A model generated the notes under the pieces. The model saw nothing but the letters and a program-made list of their open reading frames with translations. It was not told where the DNA came from and did no database searches. A DNA stretch of 64,000 nt from Marsupella aquatica (taxonomy: Eukaryota > Marchantiophyta): contig OZ316893.1 in NCBI GenBank assembly GCA_973895155.1, forward strand, positions 20,150,001-20,214,000, read 5' to 3'. This document shows positions 36,939-47,940 of the stretch, piece after piece (position 1 is the first letter of the stretch; each line of letters starts with the position of its first letter). A program made the position numbers and the translations under genes.

Positions 36939-37605
36939 AAGCTTTTTATCAACCTGTCCCCCTAACTTGCCGAAATTCCTAAGCTGTCCCCCAAACTATT
37001 TTATTTACTTTCCTGCCCCCCATTCCGTATACCAACTGGTATGTTAGAAGTATGGTGCTCTGGATGCCAGGTGGCAAGGCGTCATTGGCCCGGATGATTC
37101 TGGCAAGTACTCCTTCCCCCCTCCCTGTCGGGGCCCGTTTTCCTGATGCAAGGACCCGGGAGGAGGCCAAACGGCCCCGCCACGAACCTCCGCTCCCCCC
37201 CTAAATTTCCACTGCCCCTGACCTCCGCTGCCCCTGCCCTTGCAAGCGCCAACCTCAGCGGGCCTGAGCCTGAGCGAACCCCCAGCCAACGTTGGGGCTC
37301 GTGAGGGCAGGGGCAACGGAGGTCAGGGGCAGCGGAAAATTAGGGGGGGAGCGGAGGTTCGTGGCGGGGCTGTTTGGCCTCCTCCCGGGTCCTTGCATCA
37401 GGAAAATGGGCCCCGACAGGGAGGGGGGAAGGAGTACTTGCCAGAATCATCCGGGCCAATGACGCCTTGCCACCTGGCATCCAGAGCACCATACTTCTAA
37501 CATACCAGTTCGTATACGGAATGGGGGGCAGGAAAGTAAATAAAATCGTTTGGGGGACAGCTTAGGAATTTCGGCAAGTTAGGGGGACAGGTTGATAAAA
37601 AGCTG
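36939..37605. mobile_element. MULE-like foldback element with ~300-base inverted arms and 10-bp target duplication
   Basis: From AGCTTTTTATCAACCTGTCC inward the left arm is the near-perfect reverse complement of the right arm, which ends GGTTGATAAAAAGCT. The arms run about 300 bases to a ~60-base spacer centred near 37272. Both flanks carry ATTTAGGGTA (36929-36938 and 37606-37615), a 10-base direct repeat. Long terminal inverted repeats with 9-10 base duplications are the signature of Mutator-like elements. There is no transposase, so it is non-autonomous. The arms are almost identical and encode the same spurious frame on both strands, suggesting a recent insertion. Confidence 0.85.
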
Positions 37606-37620
37606 ATTTAGGGTACCCAA

Positions 37621-37634
37621 CCCCCCCCCCCCCC
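37621..37634 (+). repeat. Poly-C run beside the foldback insertion
   Basis: Fourteen consecutive C lie six bases beyond the right target duplication. This is a slippage-prone tract; its true length may differ from the assembled one. Confidence 0.85.
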
Positions 37635-37667
37635 AATGTCCAAAGTGAGTACCCCTTTGACACGCCC

Positions 37668-38660
37668 TATGTGTCCATAATCACAGAAGCACAAGAAGTT
37701 TATTAGTCGGACATCTCAAACATTTTCTCTGGACAGGTGAGGAGAGGTGTGACTAGTTCCAATAGCTAGCTCTGAAAGTTCTCGCATGAGAAACAGATGT
37801 TGCTTAGACTTAAACAGGTGCTGTATTAGAAACCGGATGCGTACTAACTACTGTAGTTGAGTGCTACCAAAATTGATGGGCCCATTGATTGATTGGATTT
37901 TAATCCTCTCAACATGTCAAAAAGAAGCACTAGCTTCCTTTTCCGAATTTTGCGAAGGACACGATCCATTTGATTAATGTGGACTTGTTTGGCGGGCTTT
38001 TCAGAATCCCTTTTTATGCATGAAGGTATACCGGTGAGTCATGTTCCCCTCAATTCAGGATAGATGTTCCGAAGATAATCCATTCCTGGTTTTAAGGTCT
38101 GAAGGGTTCTCACAGTTTTTAATCGATTGTCAAGAAAATCTAAACCTCCTTGCATGGAAGCACCCTTCTCACATGGAAATCTTCACGGAAAGGAAGTCAG
38201 AGTCAATCGTCTTCCTCACAACACGAGTAGATGGCTGGATAAGGTCGCAGACAATTTTCCACCATGATCTTGTCCAGAACAGATACAAGGCATCTGTAGC
38301 ACATGATAGATTGGAAAATTTGATCTATTGCACCCTTGCAATAGATTGATCGAATTGAAAACTGAAGGTTGGCTTCAATACAAGATTGAAACATAGAAAC
38401 CGACCCAAGTCAGTTTTCAACTCGTGCGATGCCTAGATTAAATCGATCTCCGTAATCTCAAAGTTTCATTCATTCGTTCTTTTGCGCTCTTGATGGTGAG
38501 ATATTAATAGTGATCCGATTCATATCGACTTGATTCACAACTTCGCATTGTGACCGGTTGACGAGCACCAACTCTTCGGGAGACATTGCTTTCTCGAGAC
38601 TGAGATGGCTCATGTGATTGAGGCTGATTGTAGTGATGTGACTCTACACGAATAGACGAG
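37668..38660. other. Intergenic/3' flank of the 38.7-41.2 kb gene
   Basis: No independent gene is supported. Close to the neighbouring gene (about 38504-38700, minus strand) a different frame stays open after that gene's stop codon. It reads DSSIRVESHHYNQPQSHEPS and continues to RSCESSRYESDHY, with a composition like the preceding protein. It might be an alternative last exon or a frameshifted tail. Confidence 0.4.
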
Positions 38661-41180
38661 TCACCCCTCTTGAGATCGGCAGCGAGGTAGTTTGATTGGG
38701 GCAGTCTGCTCGTGACGAAGATTTGTTCTAGGCTTGACGGGAGGATAATCTTTGTATGTAGTCGATTTTCGCACTTCATCAGATTCATTGTCCCACGATG
38801 AATCCCTCTGAGAGTTGAATATGGCAGTCCCTTCTCTCGCTGTGTGAGGATCAGATTTCCGCCATGAATCACTCTGATGATCAAACTCGGAAGCTTTTTT
38901 TGGTCGTGAGTCGGTATGCCGCGAATCTTTGTGAGATTCTTTAAATGAGGATGATTCATCTAGTTCTCGATCGGGTGCAAGGTTGTGCCACCATGAATCT
39001 TGCATTATTTTCCTTTCTTCGGTACCCCTTCCACGGTCTTCGTACCATCGCGAATCTGTGGTTGAGACAGTATTGTCAAAGACTTCTCTCGCAGAGAAGG
39101 GTTGACACTCTTCTCTTGCTTCATAAAGATCGTTTTGTCTCCATGAAGTCCTCGCAGTGTGAGGATCATCAAATTGGTCTGACAATTCTCTTATTTCCTC
39201 GGACTCGTTCTTACACCATACATTTCTTGCCGTTTGACGACCATAGTTAGGCAATGGTACATAGGAGTGAGGATTATCGTTATTCGATGCCGAGTCCTTT
39301 GCTGAAAAAAGACGATGAGTGCACTTAATACCTGATTCCTTTGTTGTTTGAAGATATTCGTTTTGAAACGAGGAGTCCCTTGGCGTGTGAGGATAATTAT
39401 TAGCCGATGATGAGTCCTTTGCTGCAGGACGAGGACGGGCGCACATGGATGAGTCATTCGCTGGCCGAGGGTTCTCCTCCCATGAGAAGTTTCTTGGAGC
39501 ATGAGCATCATCATAGAATTCACTTGTCACGTCATCATCATTCGCATAGCAAGGTCTTGACCTCTCGCTTGACCTCCAATCGTGAGGCCCATACGTTGAA
39601 AGACTTGGAGTCCTAGTTACCTGTGGACTGTTGTACTTCAGAGATCCTCTCGTCATTTGTGAAGAGTTGCTGGAGTTTAATGGAGAAAACAATTGAGAAG
39701 GATCATTATACCGGAATGATTTATTCAAAGTATGAGGAGAGCTACAGGAATGTACTGATTTCCGTCCTACATCACTATAGTAGTTTTCACGCTGCCGATT
39801 GTTTCTTTGAAGGCCCTTTGGTGGCAACTGTGCATGACATGACTGGACTCTTCGAGGATCTTCATAACGAGTACCTGTTTGAACCTCGCGCCAGGGCGAT
39901 CGCAATGGGCTTAAACCTTCTTCAGACTTGTCTTGCCAATAGCCTTCACAACACATGAAGTGCGGTCCATCCTTTCGGCTTGAGGCAAACACTGCTCTTC
40001 CAGCAAGAGAACAACCACAGTTACTTACTTTGCGGCTTGCAGACGAGCCCTTGTTTCGACAGGGAACCTTGCGGAGACTTAATCCTCTTTGATACCTTTC
40101 GATGAGTGTGATGCGGCGTGTTAATGATGCTTTGATTCCATTTGAAGACCTGCGAGGAGTTGCTGTTGTCGTGTCGGGAACAACACGGACGCAGCTGTGT
40201 CGAGATTCTGAATGTGGATAATCTCGATACAAAATCTCTCTGCCTTTGGGGAGGCTTCTCAAGCACTCATTTGGGGCTTGATTGTCTAATCTAGATGGAC
40301 AATGTGTGAGTGACTCCTGTTGAACAAGACCAGTCTGAGAATCATGTCTCCCGGATAGCCGGGGAGTAAAACTCCTGCTTGATGAAGGCGATCCCGATCT
40401 TGAACGGGAAATTTGAGTAGGACAGTCTGCATTTGATCTGCGGACACTAGACCGTGATCTGCCCAATGTGTGTGGTAGATATAATGAATTAGCGCCTGCA
40501 TCCATTGATGTCTTTCTCAAAACATTGGATGAGGTCCGGAGACCCCGATTTTCAGCACATCGCAACAATTCTTCTCGGTATGGGTTGCTGCATTCTTCTT
40601 TGCGGAAAAAATGCCCACCTAAGGAATCGGTATTTTGATTATCGTAGGGATCACCTGTGTTCGTTTCGTCATTTTGATGCCCTCTCCCAGTTTCATGGTA
40701 TTCTTCTTCGTGGCAAAGATCTCGAGCTACAAAGCTGGTGTACTTCTTCCGAATTCGCTGACCTCTAGCATTGTTTTGGCATTCCTTTCTGAGAGTAAAA
40801 TCTTCAGCAACACAAGTGGCGTCATCTTGTCTGGTGCATGCCTTCTTGCTTCGACCTCCAGGCACCTTGTACCGGTCTTGGGGCTGGGATCTAAAGATTT
40901 CTTTTGTGCACAGACCTTCTTCTTCATCCTCTTCATTGTCTGCATTATCTCGCTTGCTCAGATTCTCAACAGTCTTCCTGGGCTCGTTGAAATGAGGTCC
41001 AACCAACGCATCATCATGCTGGTGACGGCGTGAGGGTGATCGAATAGTAGAATTATAGTCGAGCCTTCCAGGAACACATCCGCGCGAATGTGACTTGGGA
41101 TCATCAAATCGAACAAACATTTCTGCCTTCCACTCCTCTGGTCGATGCCCAGGCGTCCCCACCATCTCTAGAGAGTGCAT
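38661..41180 (-). CDS. Uncharacterised 839-residue polar protein with C-terminal repeats
   Basis: I do not recognise this protein. The frame is open for 840 codons without an intron, far beyond chance. The start at 41180 (MHSLEMVGTPGHRPEEWKAE) follows two very short upstream ORFs; a second ATG five codons on is possible. The chain is highly hydrophilic, with no membrane segment or signal peptide visible. It is rich in Ser, Arg, Asp, Glu, Asn and His. An acidic stretch DNADNEEDEEEG lies near residue 75, and SRSRSGSPSSSRSFTPRLSG is in the middle. The last third has degenerate repeats of the form DPHTAR..SW.N(D/E)...AR: PHTPRDSSFQNEY, PHTARTSWRQNDLYEAREEC, PHTAREGTAIFNSQRDSSW. It is probably largely disordered. 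It lies ~2 kb downstream of the flagellar gene on the same strand. Confidence 0.72.
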   Translation of the reverse strand: MHSLEMVGTPGHRPEEWKAEMFVRFDDPKSHSRGCVPGRLDYNSTIRSPSRRHQHDDALVGPHFNEPRKTVENLSKRDNADNEEDEEEGLCTKEIFRSQPQDRYKVPGGRSKKACTRQDDATCVAEDFTLRKECQNNARGQRIRKKYTSFVARDLCHEEEYHETGRGHQNDETNTGDPYDNQNTDSLGGHFFRKEECSNPYREELLRCAENRGLRTSSNVLRKTSMDAGANSLYLPHTLGRSRSSVRRSNADCPTQISRSRSGSPSSSRSFTPRLSGRHDSQTGLVQQESLTHCPSRLDNQAPNECLRSLPKGREILYRDYPHSESRHSCVRVVPDTTTATPRRSSNGIKASLTRRITLIERYQRGLSLRKVPCRNKGSSASRKVSNCGCSLAGRAVFASSRKDGPHFMCCEGYWQDKSEEGLSPLRSPWREVQTGTRYEDPRRVQSCHAQLPPKGLQRNNRQRENYYSDVGRKSVHSCSSPHTLNKSFRYNDPSQLFSPLNSSNSSQMTRGSLKYNSPQVTRTPSLSTYGPHDWRSSERSRPCYANDDDVTSEFYDDAHAPRNFSWEENPRPANDSSMCARPRPAAKDSSSANNYPHTPRDSSFQNEYLQTTKESGIKCTHRLFSAKDSASNNDNPHSYVPLPNYGRQTARNVWCKNESEEIRELSDQFDDPHTARTSWRQNDLYEAREECQPFSAREVFDNTVSTTDSRWYEDRGRGTEERKIMQDSWWHNLAPDRELDESSSFKESHKDSRHTDSRPKKASEFDHQSDSWRKSDPHTAREGTAIFNSQRDSSWDNESDEVRKSTTYKDYPPVKPRTNLRHEQTAPIKLPRCRSQEG

Positions 41181-43199
41181 GAAAGTTTGTAATGCTCTAC
41201 TCCAGTTTACTGACCTTGTGGCAAATTGGAAGCAAAATGTTGTTAACAATTCACTCCCAACATAGCTAAAAACCACCTACATTCATCGTGGACTGTGTGC
41301 GCTCCACCAGCCTCCTGACCTTTCTCCCTCAGCACAACAAACTTTGATACTGGGGAAATCATTCGACAGAGTCGGAGACTTGTTTTGTGCCTTTAAACGA
41401 TGCGACCTTTCCAAAGGTCCAGGAACAACTCCGTTCACTGTGATTAGTGTTGGTAAGTAAATAATGTGAGTGCCTAATTATTGGTACTAAACTAATAAGA
41501 AATAGTGTCTTTGTGCAATGGTTTATGCATGTTGGGACGTAAGATTTTCACGTTCAACCTAGGGCACCCAACATTAATCACAGTGAAGGGTGTTGGGATA
41601 CTTTTGGATCCTGTCTCTGGGTTTGTATCTTTTGTTATTTGGCAGATTGATATATAGGGCACTCACCTTATTCCCTTTGGGAGAAAACTTTTGAAACAAT
41701 GCAGGTTTGAGATTTCTGAGATTTCTTAGGAACCACTAATTTATGTGTGCACCTTGAAATATGTCACTGGTATTAGTCCTACTCACATTAATTGCAGTGA
41801 AGGGTGAAGAAGATACCCAGTATACACTTGAAATTCTTTGCACTAATATAAGATCCTTTTCTGCTAAATTCCGTAGTGACTTGGTTGGCCCCAATAATGT
41901 TTTACTCTCCATGTCACTTAAATTACTGTTGTCACTCACCCCAAAATAAGTGAAAATTCTCCTCAAGAAAGCAAAAAGTGGAGGACGAGTGATGATTTTG
42001 TCCCCGCAAGACTTCGGGTGACACTGGAGTCTGGAGGTTTAAGAGTGTTTAATATTCCGCTGTCAAACATTTTGACCAGGGTCATAAGGCATCTGATTAC
42101 CATCTCTAGCCCATGGTCCTCACAACCAGTCTAGTTATGGAAGATGAAATGCTGGTAAAAATGCCTCAGTGCTTGAACACAAGATAACTACGGATTTCTG
42201 CTTAGTTTGGAGACAATATATTGCATTTGTGTACCAAACTTGTCACAAAAGGGATGCGCTTGTGCCAACGTTGTGATTTTGATATACATGGGGCTGATAT
42301 TCATTTGTCCCACAATTTGCAAACGATTTTGGGACAAATTTGTTGCATTTATATCACAATTTTGTTCAATTTAGATCATTATTTTCGAAGCAAAATGTGC
42401 AATAAGTTGTCCCACATTGATATTCAGTGTCTCATTCTCTCTAGTCTAGACACTGGCCAGTCACATATTAGAGCTAATGCAGGTTGAGAGACGCCAGGCC
42501 CAAAACTAAATCGAGGAAGATCAAAGCGAGGAGAACATTCAAGTAACATTTTGAGCGATCTGAGTTATCCTGAAGCACTGCAATGATATAACTAAACTAT
42601 TAAATAAGAGCTCCACAAAATACTGCAAGGCTATTTCAGGAATCATGTGGCACTGCGGTTCATTGACAAGGCATTTGATGTCCACATTGTTGGATACATA
42701 CTGAACTATTAAGAGCTCAACAAAATACTGCAAAGCATTTCAGGAATCATATGACACTGACGTGTATTTGACATGCATTTTATGTCAACATTATTGGATA
42801 CATAGTAGTTATCTCGGGAACATTAAGTGGGAAGAGAAGGGACTCGAGATTTGCGCGGATTGTCCTTTGGAAATGCACTATTTGATGGACAGAAAATCAA
42901 GCAAAGGAACGGCCCCTCCCTGGCTGTCATCAATGCAAGGTTTGCTCAACCCCTCAACCTCAGAAATGTTTTGTCCCGCTTAATGTTCGAACTACCTTCG
43001 TGCGCATGTCACATTTTGTTGGCAAATCACGAGAGACTGTATCCACAGCAGCTCAAATTCTCACTCGCCCCATGAGAAGAATATTGAACACAAACTGTGC
43101 ATCGTTAATTAGCTCGAGGCATCGACATATTTGATCGTCTGATTCATGGTCCTATGGTAATCGAACTGGAATTGGGCCGCTTCTCAAAGTACTTGGCCA
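41181..43199. other. Spacer between the unknown gene and the CCDC96-like gene
   Basis: The part nearest 41.2 kb is probably the leader of the unknown gene and holds two tiny upstream ORFs (MNVGGF at about 41284 and MLGVNC at about 41263). At 42560-42810 a ~125-base unit (AACTATTAA.AAGAGCTC.ACAAAATACTGCAA and TTTCAGGAATCAT.TG) is duplicated in tandem. Nothing else coding is supported. Confidence 0.5.
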
Positions 43200-46100
43200 T
43201 CATAGGGTAATTGATGAGATCTGCTGTCGCCACATCCTATCCCTGGGTGCTCCCCATCGAAGATCATGCTTACTCGAAGTTTCAGAATCTACGTCGCCAG
43301 ACGTTTTCTTACCTTGCGGAAGCCGTAATTTAATGGGGGAAGACTTCTTACACTCCTCGTTGAGACCCTTGTAGCGGGAACGCAATTCTTCCAAAGTTTC
43401 CTCAGTTGCCTCTGCATCCTCTTTCAGGCTCTCTAAATCGTCCAGTAGCAGAGGATCCGTGATGTTTACCATACTTTTCTGCAAGGCAACAAACGCATCA
43501 CCAAAACTGCCTATACCGGTTTTCAATTTGAGTTTGAGTCAACAGGAACCGGAGTTCGGAAAAGTGTTTAGGGTGTGTTAATAGCAATTGAGTGACATAG
43601 AACGGGAAAGAAGCTGAAGCAACACTTCATGATGGAATCTTATATCTACACATCCAATTTTGGTGACGATAGATTGGATAGAGCTCAACAGTAAGAGAAT
43701 CGCACCTGCATGTTTCCCTTCTTCCGCATAATCTGTTCACAACGAGCTTTCAGTTTACACAACTCAATTCGTCCATGATGTAGTTCCCTCTCCACCGTTT
43801 CCAGCTTATCGTTGGCGACCTGTGTCGCAACGGTTTGAGCTTAAATTTTCTCTTGTTCACAACAAAGAATAAATTCAAAAATTTAAGATGAGCGCACAAT
43901 GGCACTGGTAGAAAAGGGAACTCCGTAGACATTGCTCGAATACTCTCAACGAGCAGAAAAGAAACACAGGAATACAGATCTCAGTATTCATGTACTTTGA
44001 AATTTCAACAGTATTTTCTTCTGAAAACACCTGGAATAGCTACTTAGGATCAAAGATGAAAGCAGCCATGAACCCTGGCAATTCAATGTGCCAGGTCTGT
44101 CGATTACTGGGGTTGCAGAGAAAGAAACCCCTTGCCTTTGTATCTTTCTCAACATGCTGAAGTTTCTCTCGGACGTGGGACAGCGAGTGCACCATAATTG
44201 TTCTCTTCTTTCTCAACACTGCAATGTCTTCGTTCTTCGCACTGATCTGATTAGCCACAAACACGCTTTTCCTCGTAGGTTATGGAACTAACAGTGTACC
44301 TAAACAGCATATCAGCCAGAGCATTCAAAGGAAATAGCACCTTGCAATTGAGGCAAGTAGTACGCGATATCATCACTCCTCAAATTGGTGTATCTAAGTA
44401 AGAGCTTAACCAATTAACCATTCCCGTCCCTTCCATAATCTGGCATTCTGGGTCAACAATACTTGGTAGATCATTTGGCCACAGAGCTTCGTCTTGTCTA
44501 AAATAAGTCCTAGCTCATTGGATGTCCATAACAGACACGGACTCTAAGGGCAGTCTATGTAACCCGAGAGGAATCAAGTGACTACATTGTCCCTCCTGCA
44601 ATGAAGCCAATTAAGGTATGCCATTGATATAATTTGGTACTCGAAATTTACAGTCCATGCTGACGGAATCGGACTACGGCATGAGATATGTACAAAGAAT
44701 TCCTCCGACAACAGAAGTGCAGTAAGGCGGAAGCAAATACACAAATCACCTCATTCTTCTATCTTGATTAGGTGACCATCTGGCATCTCAGGAAAAGTGG
44801 CAAACGAACCTTTTCAGCAAGAGACTCGGTCTCCATCTTGAGCTGTTCGAAGTCAACCAAATGAAGTCCACCTGGTAGCTGGTCCTTCTTGCGCTTTGCA
44901 GACTCAAGCTTTGCCAGACGACTTCGTAGTTGACGGGCCTGTATTCGAACCTTTGAAGCCTCTGCAGTTGCTGCACGGTCCCTGTCTTCAAGCTGCAAAC
45001 CAGAACTTAACCATGGACAAAAGTTACCTACTTGTTCTCAACCAGACAGACTCGACGGTAATTTGCAACTGCAAACATAGGTTCAAAATCTTTGCAACAG
45101 GGAACTTGTATGACATTAACTCTCGAAGTACTCCGAGATTAAGCTGTAAGGCATTATCCACGAGAGTCGAAAGTGGCTGTCATGGTTTATTCATAATTAT
45201 GTTCGTCCAACGAATTCTTGAATTGTTGTGTCAGGTTCACCTTGAAAGCTGGGACAACAAAAGACTAAGGCGACATAACTCACCTGCTTCAGGACGACAT
45301 CTGATAAGATTTGCCCAGTGACAGTGTTTTGTGCTTCCCTGGCCACCTGCACAGTAAAGGCTTCGCTTCATGAGAACGCTTATTAAGGTTATAGCCGAGG
45401 TTATCGCTACTCGATGCTGCTCTACAACATTGCATCCCAAATATGGAAAATCACATACTGATGAGCCATAATGCATCATCTGGGCAAATGAACAGGAAAT
45501 CTATACCTGCCAAAGATCGTGAATCAGAGCCTCCTCTTGTTCATGAGCTTGTTTCTGGATCTTGCTTAGCTGGAAATGCATTTCATCAAACTGGTTATGA
45601 TAATTTTGTCTTAATTGATCCAGCTCTTCTTTTAACTCTACCCATCGTGCTAGATTCTGCACACATCAGCGTCACAACCTTTATCAGCAAACTCCGGGAA
45701 CATATGGTGCAAATGGTTCCAACGCATGAGATCCGGAGTAGAAAAAACAAAGCAACAAACTCTTCGCATGAGACAAATTCAGAATTTATGCCGTTCGGTA
45801 GGCAAGAGTAAGCTATCCGACAATGGCATTATAAAAACATTATTGTACGACTTGACTGAGTTTTCATCAACCTGACCAGATTCCGCCCTCGGCAATACAA
45901 CAATAATCCTCCGCAACGCAGACCCGATAGCTGATATTCTAGCCCCATCTATATTCTAACGCCTTTTTCATTTTCAACCTACTTTTTCCAGGAAATACAT
46001 AGAAGCAGTTCGAGTTCAGTATTGGTAGCGTAGAACAGTGCATGAGTGGCTGAAATTTAGACAACAGGTGGAAGAAAACCCTGTCATCGACCCCTCGTAT

Positions 46101-47940
46101 GCTCATTTGCCGCTTCCAAACTTTTGAAAGATTTCGAAAGGAGGCAGTACAAAGCAGATGTGCAAAGACGCAAGGCAAAACAATCGATGGCCGCACACAG
46201 GACGTTTGGAGGCGAATGAGTCATAAGATTACAGACTGGTAGAGAAAATCTTGTCCTTCAAGCATGTCGGCATCTACAATAGAACGCCTCCTCCTGTGTC
46301 GATTAGACAGAATATGTTGATGCAACTCTGCGTTTTCAGCCTTCAACGCACTAAGGTCATCTTGTGCTTCCTATACCAAACGATTAAATGCCATATTGAA
46401 TCCACATATAAGTAAAGTATCAAGAAATAGACAGTTTTCCAGGAGATTCCGTTATCAGTTGAATCAGGAAAAATACGCTTACTAATAACACAAGTAGGAC
46501 TGATAAGCACCTTGATGAGTACGTCAATATCAGGTTCTGGAGCCTGCTTCTCATTCTGCATTTTAGTACATAGTCCGTTTCAGTATACTTTCGCTGAATC
46601 TCAACCCTGCTAGATCCTGGAAATATGAGAGATAGAAAACAGGGCCAGAAATTAAGTAGGGCAAGATTTGTTGTAGAACATGGTGAATGTAGTTTGGCAG
46701 AACATTTCGTGCGGTCAGCCTTCCATTTACGTTACCTTTTCAGGCTTCTCTCTTAGTAACTCTACTTTGCATTCGTTACCGTCAGGCGAGACTTGGAAGG
46801 ACACAACCACATGTTCCTGCCAGGACGGATGCAACGACGCAACACACAAAATAAGATAGGGACCCATTCGTGACAAAGGATTAGACATGTATTTTAAAGG
46901 CCTTGACAAAGCTGCGATTTAGCTGGATTCTAAACTTACATTGATACTGAGACAAAGTGTCTGGAAGAAGCTAAAAGAAAATTTCGCCAACACGATTCTA
47001 AGTGAAGAAGGAGAGGGGCACGTAAGCAATGATGGGATTTCCTAAGACGATTCTGTTCCGAGCAGTGGGAAGAAGTATCCCGGGCAGCAGTCTTACAGAA
47101 AACGCAAGATCTGCTGTATGCAAGAAGCGAGAAAGGACATCTGACTACAATTCTGTGAATGTTACAAATCGATATTATTTTCCTCCTTCTAGCCAGGGGA
47201 GGAGCGGAAAGATCCAGTGGAAGAAGCTGCGACTATGCAATCGGAGGGTTAAGCGCGGCAAATAGGTTTCAAATTAGATTGAAGAATTTACAAAGACCTG
47301 GAGCAGAGAGCCGCGCTTCTGCATATCTACACGAAAACTTGAAATTTCTCCCAAGGTTGGCCCAGTGTTCAAAAGAACCAGAGACAGGGGGCTTCATTCC
47401 CGGAAACTAATGATTCCTGAATTCTGAAAAAATTGTAGCAAAGCAATGCCATCTTGTGATGTCAGCTCTGAAATCACACAGGCCCAAAATCTACGATAAT
47501 ATTTTGTGATCGCAAAAGTATAATATCTTGTGATCGCGAAAGCTTTCCAAAAACCTTCTGAAGTTAGAAAGGCCGGAAATCTACGTCAGCGTCAGGTTAT
47601 GGTTAAGCCTGACGAGCAAAGGAGAGTCAAATTTTGACTCCAAAAATTTAGCACTGTCTAAGAGAAGTTTTCAATCGATCGATGTGCCCCGGACACAATG
47701 TTGCCCTCACCAGTTGATGACAAGGAAGCGTGACGGACATTGTGACCGGATAGAATTGCCTTTTGAAGACGCAGGTATTGAATCAATATGTGAGGCCCTG
47801 TAACCTCGCATACAGCGGCTTCATCATCCTCATGCACTTACTTCATCTGTCTCGTCTCGATCAGGAGGAGTAGCCGAGGAATCTTCCGAAACAGTTCCAA
47901 GAGAATTATCGTCTTCCTCTTCACGCGCAAAAAACACCAT
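43200..47940 (-). CDS. CCDC96/CFAP184-like ciliary coiled-coil protein (DUF4201)
   Basis: CCDC96 (algal FAP184) is a coiled-coil protein of the axoneme that works with CCDC113 in motile cilia. Exons in minus order are 47842-47940, 46736-46816, 46511-46555, 46233-46370, 45507-45656, 45284-45346, 44810-44992, 44136-44246, 43706-43819 and 43200-43478. All are phase 0, giving 420 residues. The DUF4201 core is clear: GGLHLVDFEQLKMETESLAE, then NEDIAVLRKKRTIMVHSLSH and VREKLQHVE, and near the end NITDPLLLDDLESLKEDAEA. The start MVFFAREEEDDNSLGTVSED is acidic, as in the family. The intron after exon 8 has a GC donor (AAG|GCAAGG). The fourth exon's end and the N-terminal region are less certain. CCDC113 shares the domain, but the LHLVDFEQLK form favours CCDC96. 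Expression would be expected in sperm-forming tissue. Confidence 0.78.

Larger units (their letters stand above)
36830..37667. mobile_element. TA-flanked MITE interrupted by a nested foldback element
   Basis: TA|GGGTGTGTCAAAATAGGG on the left and CCCCTTTGACACGCCC|TA on the right form the ends of a member of the same MITE family as at 32.7 and 50.0 kb. Removing the inner element and one copy of its target duplication leaves about 160 bases, a normal MITE length. The nesting gives relative ages: this MITE was there first. Confidence 0.7.

Noticed and set aside
36979-37565. Two identical 63-codon frames on opposite strands (ASSRVLASGK..APTGRGEGVL)
   Set aside because: They are the same sequence in the two arms of the foldback element, so the apparent conservation comes from the inverted repeat and not from selection on a protein.
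38661-47940. The unknown 839-residue frame as the 3' part of the CCDC96-like gene
   Set aside because: The CCDC96-like frame has its own stop at 43200, and the unknown frame has its own ATG with upstream ORFs and a 2 kb spacer.
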